DNA from: an uncultured Mediterranea sp.
GTDB taxonomy: Bacteria; Bacteroidota; Bacteroidia; Bacteroidales; Bacteroidaceae
NCBI GenBank assembly: GCA_945641355.1
Contig: CALZEQ010000010.1
Coordinates: 1-64,000 of the forward strand
Length of the DNA stretch: 64,000 nt
Direction of reading: 5' to 3'
Position numbers and translations under genes: made by a program. The notes under the pieces were generated by a model. That model worked only from the letters and a program-made list of their open reading frames with translations, did no database searches and had not been told where the DNA came from. Below, piece after piece: positions 26,542 to 35,939 of this stretch. Positions within the stretch are counted from its first letter, which is position 1. Every line of letters begins with the position of its first letter.

Positions 26542-27690
26542 ATGGAAAAGAAGAAATTGACATTGGTATGGCGTAGACTTAATTTGATGGAGTTAGGTAA
26601 GGATGTTATCCAGGTACCTTATCATTTAGGAAAGGCTTTGGGATATCAAACCGAGATATTGTGCGGTTATCCGGATGAACTGGATGCGAAGGTTCGCGAA
26701 AAAGAAGAACCAGACTTTACCTTTGTTCGTCGTTGGCTAACCTATAACCAATATCAGCGTATGATTGTCTATTTCTTCTATTTCATGTACCATTCTAGGA
26801 AAATCGATTTGCTCGTTTGCTTTCATTGGCGGTTAGAAACTTTTGCTGTGCTCTTCTTCCACCGTCTTTGGAATAAGAAAGGACAGGTTTATTTGAAGTT
26901 GGATACTGATTTGGGAAGAGATTTTGAACTGACGCATAAAAATGCCTTAGAGCGATGGTGCAGACGTCGGATTTATCACTATTTGTTGGATTGCGTCACG
27001 CTTTTCTCTTGCGAGACGTCGTCGGGATATAAAAGATTGTGCAATACTCCTGAATTTGGTAGTATATTGGAAAAGAAGTTGGTCTGGATACCCAATTCAT
27101 TTGATGAATCTACTTTGAAAAGGTTAGGTATAGAAGAATGGAACTTTGAAGCCAAGGAGAATGTGATGATAACTGTGGGACGGCTGGGTACCAGGCAAAA
27201 AAATACCGAGATGCTTTTGAGTGCATTGGCACAGGTGGATTTGGGGGATTGGAAGTTTTATTTTATCGGACCGATTGAGGAGGAATTCCATAAGTATATA
27301 CGTAGGTTTTACGCGCTTCATCCAGAGAAAACATCCAATGTACGTTTTGTGGGGCCAATCTTTGATAAAAAGGAACTTTGGTCCTATTATAACAGGGCAA
27401 AGGTTTTTGTGCTCACCTCCCGTTGGGAAGGTTCCCCTTTGATATTCCCTGAGGCGAAACGGTTTCGTAATTATCTGGTGTCGACGAATGTAGGTGGAGC
27501 CTATGATGTGATAGAAAAAGATAAATATGGAACTTTGATTCCCCAGGAAGATGATTGTACATTGAGTGAGGTTTTGAACGGAATTGTCAATGGAGAGATT
27601 TCTATAGATGTATACAAGGACTTTGATCCACAACAGTTGTCATATCAGAGAAGATTACAGACAATAGTAAAACGCTTGTCGGGAGAATAA
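26542..27690 (+). CDS. Glycosyltransferase, GT4 family
   Basis: A 382-residue GT-B enzyme. The C-terminal Rossmann domain has ITVGRLGTRQKNTEMLL, FVGPIFDKKELWSYYNRAKVF-type spacing, and TSRWEGSPLIFPEAKRF, which holds the E-x7-E donor-binding motif typical of GT4. It is the last gene of the cluster; the next gene, for glycogen synthase, has its own promoter 200 bases on. Acceptor and donor are unknown. Confidence 0.85.
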   Translation: MEKKKLTLVWRRLNLMELGKDVIQVPYHLGKALGYQTEILCGYPDELDAKVREKEEPDFTFVRRWLTYNQYQRMIVYFFYFMYHSRKIDLLVCFHWRLETFAVLFFHRLWNKKGQVYLKLDTDLGRDFELTHKNALERWCRRRIYHYLLDCVTLFSCETSSGYKRLCNTPEFGSILEKKLVWIPNSFDESTLKRLGIEEWNFEAKENVMITVGRLGTRQKNTEMLLSALAQVDLGDWKFYFIGPIEEEFHKYIRRFYALHPEKTSNVRFVGPIFDKKELWSYYNRAKVFVLTSRWEGSPLIFPEAKRFRNYLVSTNVGGAYDVIEKDKYGTLIPQEDDCTLSEVLNGIVNGEISIDVYKDFDPQQLSYQRRLQTIVKRLSGE

Positions 27691-27883
27691 TAGTTCATTT
27701 TCGTTTAAATGAATAAATAGTGACGAATCAAATCAGAAAAACGGGAGGTTCAATGGCTGTTTGTCTACGGAATCTATTGCTTCAGCACAGTTCATTTGTA
27801 GGTGTATCATCTATGCAAACGATTGTTTTCCTGCTTTTCAGCACTTTTTTCGATCAATAGACTATTTTTCAAAGAATAATGTG

Positions 27884-27891
27884 TAATTTTG
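27884..27891 (+). promoter_or_regulatory. Promoter -7 element of the glycogen genes
   Basis: TAATTTTG fits TAnnTTTG and lies 44 bases before the glycogen synthase ATG. No clear TTTG box is seen upstream. Confidence 0.5.
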
Positions 27892-27935
27892 CAGCCGAAA
27901 AATAATAAATAGAAGTAAAGAGATTGTAATACACC

Positions 27936-29597
27936 ATGGCACAAGAGCTACTAACCCCTGATTATATCTTTGAAGCAAGTTGGGAAGTGTGTAATAAGGT
28001 TGGCGGTATTTATACGGTTTTGTCTACTCGGGCAAATACGTTACAGGAAAAATTCCGTGATAAGTTGTTTTTTATAGGTCCTGACTTTTGGAAGGGAAAA
28101 GATAATCCTTTGTTTACTGAATCCGATAACCTGTGTGCTGCATGGAAGCAGCATGCTATCGAGAAAGACAATCTGTCAGTTCGAGTAGGACGATGGAATA
28201 TTCCGGGCGAACCGATTGTCATTTTGGTTGATTTCCAACCTTTCTTTGAACAGAAAAATGAAATATATACCGTCATGTGGAATCGCTATCAAGTCGATTC
28301 ATTACATGCATACGGTGATTATGATGAAACTTCTATGTTTGCTTTTGCTACGGGCAAGGTGATAGAGAGCTTCTATCGTTTTAATCTGATGGAGACAGAC
28401 AAGATCGTCTTTCAGGCCCATGAATGGATGACGGGTATGGCAGCTCTCTATTTACAGATGAAGGTCCCTCAGATTGCTACCATCTTTACCACTCACGCAA
28501 CTTCTATCGGCCGTTCGATTGCCGGTAACAATAAACCTTTGTATGATTATCTGTTTGCTTATAACGGTGACCAAATGGCCCGTGAACTGAATATGGAGTC
28601 TAAACACTCTATTGAGAAGCAGACGGCACACTATGTGGATTGTTTTACCACTGTGAGCGAAATCACCAACAATGAATGCAGAGAGTTGTTGGATAAGGAA
28701 GCTGATGTGGTTTTGATGAACGGCTTTGAGGATGATTTCGTTCCGAAAGGTGCGGCATTTACCAATAAACGCAAGCGGGCTCGTGCATTGATGCTGCGTG
28801 TCGCTAATTGTTTGCTGGGCGAATCGTTTGATGATGATACGCTGATTGTAGGCACCAGCGGACGATATGAGTTCAAGAACAAAGGCATCAACGTGTTCTT
28901 GGAATCATTGAATCGCCTGAATCGTGATAAGGAACTGAAAAAGAAAGTTCTGGCATTTGTCAATGTACCAGGTTGGGTGGGAGACCCCCGAGACGACCTG
29001 CAAAAACGTCTGAAAGGACATGACGTGTACACTACACCTCTGGAAGTTCCGTTTATCACTCATTGGCTGCATAATATGACTCATGACCAAGTGTTGGATA
29101 TGTTGAAATATTTAGGCATGGGAAATCGTCCCGAAGACAAAGTGAAAGTTATATTTGTGCCTTGCTATCTGGATGGTTATGACGGCATCTTGAACAAACA
29201 TTATTATGATGTGATATTGGGTGAGGATTTGAGTGTCTATCCTTCCTATTACGAACCATGGGGATATACTCCGTTGGAGAGTGTGGCTTTCCGTGTACCG
29301 ACTATCACAACAGACCTGGCAGGTTTTGGACTTTGGGTAAACAGCCTGAAGGGACAAAAGGGAATCAATGGTGGTGTCGAGGTGTTACACCGATCTGACT
29401 ATAATTATAGTGAGGTTGCCGATGGAATCAAGGATACGATTGCCCTTTTCTCAGGGAAAAGCGTTGCTGAAATCAAGGAAATACGCAAGCATGCAGGGCA
29501 TGTGGCCGAGCAAGCTCTGTGGAAACATTTTATACAATATTATTATGAGGCCTACGACGTTGCGTTACGTAACTCTGTGAAACGTTTGTTAGGTTGA
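27936..29597 (+). CDS. Glycogen synthase, GT3-like (eukaryotic type)
   Basis: A 553-residue GT-B enzyme that extends alpha-1,4-glucan chains from a sugar nucleotide. It starts MAQELLTPDYIFEASWEVCNK and continues VGGIYTVLSTRA, the GT3 (Gsy-like) signature rather than that of bacterial GlgA (GT5). The C-terminal part has PSYYEPWGYTPLES, with the E-x7-E donor-binding residues. GT3-type synthases are known in Bacteroidota. The gene is followed 45 bases later by the phosphorylase, so synthesis and breakdown of storage glucan are encoded together. Confidence 0.9.
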   Translation: MAQELLTPDYIFEASWEVCNKVGGIYTVLSTRANTLQEKFRDKLFFIGPDFWKGKDNPLFTESDNLCAAWKQHAIEKDNLSVRVGRWNIPGEPIVILVDFQPFFEQKNEIYTVMWNRYQVDSLHAYGDYDETSMFAFATGKVIESFYRFNLMETDKIVFQAHEWMTGMAALYLQMKVPQIATIFTTHATSIGRSIAGNNKPLYDYLFAYNGDQMARELNMESKHSIEKQTAHYVDCFTTVSEITNNECRELLDKEADVVLMNGFEDDFVPKGAAFTNKRKRARALMLRVANCLLGESFDDDTLIVGTSGRYEFKNKGINVFLESLNRLNRDKELKKKVLAFVNVPGWVGDPRDDLQKRLKGHDVYTTPLEVPFITHWLHNMTHDQVLDMLKYLGMGNRPEDKVKVIFVPCYLDGYDGILNKHYYDVILGEDLSVYPSYYEPWGYTPLESVAFRVPTITTDLAGFGLWVNSLKGQKGINGGVEVLHRSDYNYSEVADGIKDTIALFSGKSVAEIKEIRKHAGHVAEQALWKHFIQYYYEAYDVALRNSVKRLLG

Positions 29598-29642
29598 CTG
29601 AAGAAAGCAAATGAAAATTATTAATCAATCAAGTTATATACA

Positions 29643-32207
29643 ATGAAGATTAAAGTTAGTAATGTAAACACTCCGAATTGGAAAGATGTGAATGTAAAAT
29701 CGCATGTCCCTGTTGAATTGGAGAAACTGTCTGAACTTGCACGTAACATTTGGTGGTCTTGGAACTACGAAGCTACTGAATTGTTCCGTGACCTTGACCC
29801 TGCTCTGTGGAAAGAGGTGGGACAAAACCCGGTACTTCTGTTGGAACGCATGAGCTATGCCAAGTTGGAAGCGCTTGCAGCAGACAATGTCATTTTACGC
29901 CGCATGGAGGATGTCTACTCTAAATTCCGTACATATATGGATGTAGAGCCTGATAAGAAACGTCCTTCTGTAGCCTATTTCAGTATGGAATATGGTTTGA
30001 ACCATGTCCTTAAGATATACTCTGGTGGTTTAGGCGTATTGGCCGGCGACTACTTGAAAGAAGCGTCTGACAGTAATGTAGATATGTGCGCTGTTGGTTT
30101 CCTGTATCGTTACGGCTATTTCACGCAGACACTCTCTATGGATGGTCAGCAGATAGCTAACTATGAGGCTCAGAACTTCGGGCAGTTGCCCCTTGATGCT
30201 GTATTGGATGAGACAGGTAAGCAGGTTGTCGTTGATGTGCCTTATTTGGATTATTATGTACATGCATATGTATGGCGTGTAAATGTAGGTCGCATTTCAC
30301 TCTATCTGTTGGATACGGATAATGAAATGAATAGTGAATTTGACCGTTCGATTACTCATCAGCTGTATGGTGGTGATTGGGAGAACCGTTTGAAGCAAGA
30401 GATCTTGTTGGGTATTGGTGGTATTTTGGCTCTGAAGAAGCTGGGTATCAAGAAGGATATCTACCATTGTAACGAGGGTCATGCTGCATTGATCAACGTT
30501 CAGCGTATTTGCGACTACGTGGCAGAAGGACTGACCTATGATCAGGCCATCGAACTGGTGCGTGCCTCTTCGCTTTATACCGTGCATACTCCGGTACCTG
30601 CTGGTCACGACTATTTCGATGAAGGTCTGTTTGGCAAGTATATGGGAGGTTATCCTCCTCGTATGGGTATCACTTGGGATGATTTGATGGATTTGGGTCG
30701 CAACAATCCGGGTGATAAGGGTGAACGTTTCTGCATGTCAATCTTTGCTTGCAATACTTCACAAGAGGTAAATGGTGTAAGCTGGCTGCATGGAAAGGTG
30801 TCTCAACAAATGTTTGCTCCTATCTGGAAGGGATATTTCCCCGAGGAGAATCACGTGGGCTATGTGACCAATGGTGTACACTTCCCTACATGGAGTGCAA
30901 CGGAGTGGAAACAGCTCTATGCCGCCCACTTTGATGAAAACTTCTGGTATGACCAGTCTAACCAGAAAATATGGGAGGCTATCTATAATGTGCCTGATGA
31001 AGAAATCTGGAAGACACGTATGGCATTGAAGAACAAGCTTATCGATTATGTGCGTAAGCAGTACCGTGAGACTTGGCTGAAGAATCAGGGTGATCCTTCC
31101 CGCATCGTAGCTTTGTTGGATAAGATTAACCCCAATGCTTTGCTGATTGGTTTCGGACGTCGTTTTGCTACTTACAAGCGTGCTCATCTGCTCTTTACAG
31201 ATCTGGAACGTTTGGCCAAGATTGTGAACAATCCTGATTATCCTGTACAATTCCTCTTTACCGGAAAAGCGCATCCGCATGATGGTGCCGGACAGGGGCT
31301 GATCAAGAAGATTATTGAAATATCGCGTCGTCCTGAATTCTTGGGTAAGATTATCTTCCTGGAGAACTATGATATGCAGTTGGCACGTCGTCTGGTTTCA
31401 GGTGTTGATATTTGGTTGAATACTCCGACTCGTCCGTTGGAGGCATCCGGTACATCGGGTGAGAAAGCTCTGATGAACGGTGTGATAAACTTCTCTGTAC
31501 TTGATGGATGGTGGCTTGAAGGTTATCGTGAAGGTGCCGGTTGGGCATTGACCGAGAAGCGTACTTATCAAAATCAGGAACACCAAGACCAGCTTGATGC
31601 CGCTACAATCTATAGCATTTTGGAAACTGAGATCTTGCCTCTGTATTATGCCCGCAACAAGAAGGGCTATTCAGAAGGTTGGGTTCGTACTATCAAGAAT
31701 TCGATTGCACAGATTGCTCCTCACTATACAATGAAACGTCAGTTGGATGATTACTTCGAAAAATTCTATTGCAAAGAGGCAAAGCGCTTCAAGGTTTTGG
31801 CTGCTGACAACTATGCCAAAGCCAAGGAGATTGCCGCATGGAAGGAAGAAGTAGTTGCCAAGTGGGATAGTATAGAAATTGTTAAGAGTGACAAATGTGA
31901 AGAATTGCAGAAGGGCTCTATTGAGAGTGGAAAGAAGTACACTATCACCTATGTGGTTGACGAAAAGGGCTTGAACGATGCAATCGGTCTGGAACTGGTA
32001 ACTATCTATACTGATCAGGAGGGCAAACAGCACATTTACTCCGTCGATCCGTTTGAAGTCGTGAAGAAAGAGGGTACCCTCTATACATTCCAGGCTACGC
32101 ACGAAGTGGAGAATGCTGGTAGCTTCAAGGTATGCTATCGTATGTTCCCCAAGAACCCTGACCTGCCTCACCGTCAGGACTTCTGTTACGTTCGCTGGTT
32201 TATGTAA
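29643..32207 (+). CDS. glgP: Alpha-glucan (glycogen/maltodextrin) phosphorylase, GT35
   Basis: An 854-residue pyridoxal-phosphate enzyme releasing glucose-1-phosphate from alpha-1,4-glucans. It belongs to the shorter alpha-glucan family typified by the N-terminus [18 protein letters not shown]. Conserved parts are [27 protein letters not shown] and the PLP region [14 protein letters not shown] with the cofactor Lys, followed by SVLDGWW. A C-terminal domain of about 100 residues closes the protein. It is in an operon with the glycogen synthase and is ended by a GC-rich terminator. Confidence 0.93.
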   Translation: MKIKVSNVNTPNWKDVNVKSHVPVELEKLSELARNIWWSWNYEATELFRDLDPALWKEVGQNPVLLLERMSYAKLEALAADNVILRRMEDVYSKFRTYMDVEPDKKRPSVAYFSMEYGLNHVLKIYSGGLGVLAGDYLKEASDSNVDMCAVGFLYRYGYFTQTLSMDGQQIANYEAQNFGQLPLDAVLDETGKQVVVDVPYLDYYVHAYVWRVNVGRISLYLLDTDNEMNSEFDRSITHQLYGGDWENRLKQEILLGIGGILALKKLGIKKDIYHCNEGHAALINVQRICDYVAEGLTYDQAIELVRASSLYTVHTPVPAGHDYFDEGLFGKYMGGYPPRMGITWDDLMDLGRNNPGDKGERFCMSIFACNTSQEVNGVSWLHGKVSQQMFAPIWKGYFPEENHVGYVTNGVHFPTWSATEWKQLYAAHFDENFWYDQSNQKIWEAIYNVPDEEIWKTRMALKNKLIDYVRKQYRETWLKNQGDPSRIVALLDKINPNALLIGFGRRFATYKRAHLLFTDLERLAKIVNNPDYPVQFLFTGKAHPHDGAGQGLIKKIIEISRRPEFLGKIIFLENYDMQLARRLVSGVDIWLNTPTRPLEASGTSGEKALMNGVINFSVLDGWWLEGYREGAGWALTEKRTYQNQEHQDQLDAATIYSILETEILPLYYARNKKGYSEGWVRTIKNSIAQIAPHYTMKRQLDDYFEKFYCKEAKRFKVLAADNYAKAKEIAAWKEEVVAKWDSIEIVKSDKCEELQKGSIESGKKYTITYVVDEKGLNDAIGLELVTIYTDQEGKQHIYSVDPFEVVKKEGTLYTFQATHEVENAGSFKVCYRMFPKNPDLPHRQDFCYVRWFM

Positions 32208-32233
32208 TATCCTTTTGTGAAAACTAATTAGAG

Positions 32234-32268
32234 AAGGCCGCTCGTTCTGTAGGAAGACGAGTGGCCTT
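32234..32268 (+). terminator. Intrinsic terminator after glgP
   Basis: AAGGCCGCTCGT pairs with ACGAGTGGCCTT around an 11-base loop. The stem ends in TTTC. It lies 26 bases after the glgP stop. Confidence 0.75.
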
Positions 32269-32317
32269 TCTGACATAGATAAATAGAAATACTGTCAATC
32301 TAAACGTACAATATCAA

Positions 32318-32743
32318 ATGAAAAGTAATCCTGCCGAATGCTTGTATTGTCAGAACAACGATACATTGCATAACCTGATGATCGAGATTGCTCCACTGGC
32401 TGTCTCGCGTGTTTTCCTTTTTAAGGAACAAACATATCAAGGCCGTTGTCTGGTGGCATATAACGGTCATGTGAACGATTTAAACGAACTGGACGACGAA
32501 CAACGTAATGCTTTCATGGCAGATGTCGTTCGGGTAACTCGTGCTATGCAGAAAGCGTTTAATCCGGAAAAGATAAATTATGGGGCTTATTCAGACAAAT
32601 TGTCTCATCTGCATTTCCATCTGGTTCCTAAGTATGTGGATGGCCCTGATTATGGTGGAACATTCCAGATGAATCCGAATCAAGTCTATTTGGATGCGGC
32701 TGGCTATCAGAAAATGATTGAAACGCTGAAGAGATATCTTTAA
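32318..32743 (+). CDS. HIT family hydrolase
   Basis: A 141-residue cytoplasmic nucleotide hydrolase or transferase of the histidine-triad group. The triad is HLHFHLVPK near residue 103. An N-terminal CLYCQNN pair may bind zinc, as in several Hint-like proteins. It acts on AMP-linked substrates in known relatives; the substrate here is unknown. The gene stands alone between two terminators. Confidence 0.9.
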   Translation: MKSNPAECLYCQNNDTLHNLMIEIAPLAVSRVFLFKEQTYQGRCLVAYNGHVNDLNELDDEQRNAFMADVVRVTRAMQKAFNPEKINYGAYSDKLSHLHFHLVPKYVDGPDYGGTFQMNPNQVYLDAAGYQKMIETLKRYL

Positions 32744-32752
32744 TTATATTTC

Positions 32753-32790
32753 AAAGGAAAGGGTGAGTGATGTTCACCCTTTCCTTTTTG
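32753..32790. terminator. Bidirectional terminator between HIT and OadA-like genes
   Basis: A perfect 14-bp stem (AAAGGAAAGGGTGA and its complement, 32753-32766 with 32774-32787), flanked by T-runs on the plus strand and A-rich sequence for the other. It serves two convergent genes. Confidence 0.85.
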
Positions 32791-32801
32791 TGACGATGGG
32801 T

Positions 32802-34577
32802 TTATGCGAAAATATCGCTGCGCTGAATGTACGCAATCACATCACCTTTGTTGACTATGCTGCCTTGTGGAGCACAGATTTCCACAACTCGTCCCGTAAA
32901 TCCAGTCATCACTTTCTCGTATTCTCCCCATGGCGTGGAGATGTAGCAGAATACTTGGTCGTGTTGGTACTTACAGCCAATGAATGGAGATACAGATGGG
33001 CCTTCTACGGAGACCTCCCACAACACTTGGCCTTTGGAAGGTGCAATGATGGGATCGGCTTTGGCGCGTTTCAGTTTCTTGATTTCTTCCTCTGAAAAAC
33101 CGTTTTTGGCCATAGCCGCATCTTTGGCACGTTGCAGGTCATCTTCAAACCGTTTCTTGGCTATGCCTGATTTATAGTCACGGTATTGGCGGTCATGCAT
33201 CGCCAGTTCAAAGAGCTCTTCATCATCCTCGCCATATTCCCATCCGTTTGCATCCATCTCTTTTCGATATTCGTCCAGTGCATCCGGATAGTTTAATTGT
33301 GGATCAGTGTCAACAAATTCGTAACCTTTCGATTTAGCCAGTTCGACAATTTCCGGAGCTAACGGTCCGGGCAGTCGGCCGCTCTTCCCAAGAATCATGT
33401 CCCAGGTATGGTTGTCTATCATGGTCCATCTGCCTTCTCCCTTGACTTGCTGCATCACATTCATCAAGGCTACATTCTTGACGTATTGGCTGAAGGGTGT
33501 TACCAAGGGGGGATATCCCAATTTGGGCCATACGTATTCCACCTCATCGAAGAGCATGACCAAAAGGTCGTCAATACTCAACTCTGCCTCTCCTTTACCG
33601 CGGAGAATCATGTTTATACCGGAATGTACCCCTTTGAGGTCTGCCATCATGGATCCCATCATGCCACCGGGAAGCCCGCATTTCAATAGCAATGATGAGG
33701 TGTGCTTGTTTGTTGGGTCCATGAAATATCCCAAAAAGTCGTCGATGAATTCCTGTGTCATGGCACGTGCTTTCATATACGCTTTCATATTGATTTCTGG
33801 CACTTGGAAACCTTCGTCTTTCAGCATGGCTTGTACGGAAATGATATCCGGATGAACTTTGCCCCATGACATTGGCTCCATAGCCACATCTATAATGTCT
33901 GCTCCGTTTTCACATACCTCCAGAATAGAAGCCATGGATAGGCCTGGACCGCTGTGCCCATGGTATTGTATCAATACGTTCGGATGACGCTCCTTAATGT
34001 TTTTTACCAACCGGCCCAATGTACCGGGACGTCCGATGCCGGCCATGTCTTTCAAGCATATTTCTGGAGCACCGGCCTCAATCAGTTGATCGGCTATTTG
34101 AGTGTAATATTCTACAGTGTGTACCGGAGAGTAAGTAATACATAGTGTCGCCTGAGGTATCATTCCCGCTTCCAAGGCGTATTGTATGGAAGGAATGATA
34201 TTCCGTGTCTCGTTCAGCCCGCAAAAAATGCGAGTGATGTCCACTCCTTGGGCGTGCTTAACTTTATACATCAATCGTCGTACGTCAGCCGGGACTGGGT
34301 ACATGCGGAGCGCATTCAAACCTCGGTCCAACATGTGCGTCTGTATACCGGCTTCCTTGAATGGACGAGTAAAGGCCCTGACGGCTTTATTGGGATTCTC
34401 GCCATACAGGAGATTCACTTGCTCAAAAGCACCTCCGTTAGTTTCCACTCGGGCGAAACACCCCATTTCGACAATCAAGGGAGCGATACGAACCAATTGG
34501 TCAACACGGGGTTGATATTTACCGGAGGATTGCCACATATCACGGTAAACAAGGCTGAATTTGATTTCCTTTTTCAT
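32802..34577 (-). CDS. Oxaloacetate decarboxylase alpha / pyruvate carboxylase subunit B-like carboxyltransferase
   Basis: A 591-residue protein. The N-terminal carboxyltransferase TIM barrel (about 1-290) has YRDMWQS (equivalent of the RDxxQS motif), CLKDMAGIGRP with the carboxybiotin-contacting Lys, and YHGHSG metal-binding histidines. A conserved carboxylase domain follows. The final 75 residues look like a biotinyl/lipoyl hammerhead (PIIAPSKGQV, then GFTGRVVEI), but the AMKM biotinylation motif is replaced by TPWG, so no biotin can attach there. It may use a separate biotin carrier protein. No decarboxylase beta or gamma subunit is adjacent. The biotin-dependent role is inferred. Confidence 0.75.
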   Translation of the reverse strand: MKKEIKFSLVYRDMWQSSGKYQPRVDQLVRIAPLIVEMGCFARVETNGGAFEQVNLLYGENPNKAVRAFTRPFKEAGIQTHMLDRGLNALRMYPVPADVRRLMYKVKHAQGVDITRIFCGLNETRNIIPSIQYALEAGMIPQATLCITYSPVHTVEYYTQIADQLIEAGAPEICLKDMAGIGRPGTLGRLVKNIKERHPNVLIQYHGHSGPGLSMASILEVCENGADIIDVAMEPMSWGKVHPDIISVQAMLKDEGFQVPEINMKAYMKARAMTQEFIDDFLGYFMDPTNKHTSSLLLKCGLPGGMMGSMMADLKGVHSGINMILRGKGEAELSIDDLLVMLFDEVEYVWPKLGYPPLVTPFSQYVKNVALMNVMQQVKGEGRWTMIDNHTWDMILGKSGRLPGPLAPEIVELAKSKGYEFVDTDPQLNYPDALDEYRKEMDANGWEYGEDDEELFELAMHDRQYRDYKSGIAKKRFEDDLQRAKDAAMAKNGFSEEEIKKLKRAKADPIIAPSKGQVLWEVSVEGPSVSPFIGCKYQHDQVFCYISTPWGEYEKVMTGFTGRVVEICAPQGSIVNKGDVIAYIQRSDIFA

Positions 34578-34812
34578 CGTAGTTAGATAATAAGTGATTG
34601 ATTTGGTTACTTGTATCTATTTTGACTGTGCAAAATAGAACTATACAAATATAACGCATTTTTCTGACATATCGTTCTCCTTATGGAGCAAAAAAGCATT
34701 TCATAAATATGTTATATATCATATTGTTAGCACTATAGGGAAGCAAACTGTGTTTTTTCCTTTCAGGTGGATTGGTTCTCAGATTTACGACTTTAGAAAA
34801 AGTAGATGAATA

Positions 34813-34844
34813 TTTGGCTGTTTCAAAAACTTCCATTACTTTTG
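34813..34844 (+). promoter_or_regulatory. Promoter of tRNA-Ser
   Basis: TTTG at 34813-34816, 20 bases, TACTTTTG at 34837-34844. The tRNA begins 12 bases further on. This is one of the best consensus matches in the window. Confidence 0.8.
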
Positions 34845-34855
34845 CAACCCGAAAA

Positions 34856-34943
34856 GGAGAGATGCTCGAGTGGTTGAAGAGGCACGCCTGGAAAGCGTGT
34901 ATACCCCTAAAGGGTATCCGGGGTTCGAATCCCCGTCTCTCCG
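34856..34943 (+). tRNA. tRNA-Ser (anticodon GGA)
   Basis: An 88-base class II tRNA. The acceptor stem is GGAGAGA with TCTCTCC. The anticodon stem CACGC/GCGTG encloses loop CTGGAAA, giving anticodon GGA, which reads UCC and UCU. A long variable arm (ACCC, CTAA, AGGGT) and a T-loop GTTCGAATC are present. The CCA end is not encoded. It has its own promoter and terminator. Confidence 0.97.
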
Positions 34944-34950
34944 CAGATGA

Positions 34951-34992
34951 AAAGAGGATGTCTATGTGATGCTTCATGGACATTCTCTTTTG
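34951..34992 (+). terminator. Terminator after tRNA-Ser
   Basis: AAGAGGATGTC pairs with GACATTCTCTT across a 15-base loop, then TTT. It starts eight bases after the tRNA. Confidence 0.7.
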
Positions 34993-35050
34993 GTTTATAT
35001 AGATGTGTATAGATGGCTTTTCATCATATTTATTTTCTGTTTAAGATACA

Positions 35051-35080
35051 AAAAGGGGGCTTTTCACAAAGCCCCCTTTT
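35051..35080. terminator. Strong GC-rich hairpin, terminator on both strands
   Basis: A perfect 13-bp stem, AAAAGGGGGCTTT, loop TCAC, and complement. On the minus strand a run of T residues follows the stem. It is paired with a minus-strand promoter 62 bases to its right (35142-35174) with no gene between. Confidence 0.8.
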
Positions 35081-35136
35081 CAGTTTTCAATAGGTATTAG
35101 TTTTTTTTTAAGGTAAAAAGATTGTTTTCAGGATAA
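35051..35136 (-). ncRNA. Candidate small RNA (promoter plus terminator, no ORF)
   Basis: A consensus minus-strand promoter and the strong hairpin at 35051-35080 bracket about 85 bases with no start codon giving an ORF. Expected transcript: an unstructured AU-rich 5' part followed by the terminator hairpin. I recognise no known RNA family. Confidence 0.4.
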
Positions 35137-35141
35137 CGCTG

Positions 35142-35174
35142 CAAAGATAGAGGCTTTTTCGGGTATAGACCAAA
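35142..35174 (-). promoter_or_regulatory. Minus-strand consensus promoter in the gene-free region
   Basis: TATCTTTG (35142-35149 read on minus) with TTTG (35171-35174) and a spacer of 21. Nothing coding lies downstream on that strand before the tRNA. Confidence 0.6.
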
Positions 35175-35638
35175 TTAAAAAACATGTCATATAACATCTT
35201 TTCTAAAAATCTTTGGTTTTTATTATCATTTCAAAGCATTTTTCTACATCTGCAAACGTTTCCTATGTACAAATATAGCAATTTTTGGCCTAAAATCATG
35301 AAAGAATCCTAAAATATTTTCTTTTTGTTATCAACATTGATTTTTGGCATAAAGGTTGATGTTGTATAAGAAGCTATTATATAGTTCATAATCTCCTTAA
35401 CGTGAGTTCGATGATTGCTGTATGAGGCAAGAGTTGCCTGAGAGAGATCACAATTTATGCTGCATTGCCGACGCCAGTTAACTTCATTGCCGACAAGGTC
35501 GCTAACTCAAGTCTTGTATTGGCCTCAACAGGTTTGCTGAATGCGGGTTATAACTACACATACATTACACGAATGAAGCCACACGCAACGTATCATCACG
35601 AACGGTGTTTACGGATGATATCGCTGCGAACGGTATTT

Positions 35639-35662
35639 GGGGCAGACACATAGGTCTGTCCC
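35639..35662. repeat. Short extragenic palindrome, family A copy 2
   Basis: GGGGCAGAC, ACATAG, GTCTGTCCC form a 9-bp stem with one G-T pair. It shares its core with 304-325. Confidence 0.55.
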
Positions 35663-35747
35663 TTCATTGGGGTTACGGTGAATCCGACTGATAGCCTCGG
35701 TTATATCATCCCGACAGTAGCTATTTCTACATCAAAACCCCGGTTGC

Positions 35748-35852
35748 CATGGCATGAAATCGCGGTTTCTGCAAACGTAATGCAGCTTAAAATGGTCGTT
35801 TCATGGCATGAAATAATCATATCATGACTTTGTACCACCATTTTATGCCATG
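35748..35852. repeat. CATGGCATGAAA direct and inverted repeats
   Basis: CATGGCATGAAA occurs at 35748-35759 and 35802-35813, and a near-exact inverted copy, TTTTATGCCATG, lies at 35841-35852. The last two could form a 12-bp stem with a 27-base loop. The second copy is itself nearly palindromic (TTTCATG-G-CATGAAA). Confidence 0.55.
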
Positions 35853-35939
35853 ATACAATTATTCTCCATGCCTTCCCGTTGTCTCTTTCTGTTCGTTCAA
35901 ATTCATTGAACTTGTGTTTCTTACATCAGTTTATGGAGA

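Larger units (their letters stand above)
35175..35939. other. Gene-poor region with palindromes and repeats
   Basis: No supported gene is seen. A 62-codon plus-strand ORF at 35465 has no family resemblance. The stretch from about 35440 to 35700 has protein-like composition without a long frame and may be a decayed gene. It contains the family A palindrome (35639-35662) and three copies of a CATGGCATGAAA-type element (35748, 35802, inverted at 35841). Confidence 0.5.

Noticed and set aside
34772..34969. 65-codon plus-strand ORF across tRNA-Ser
   Set aside because: It consists largely of the translated tRNA.
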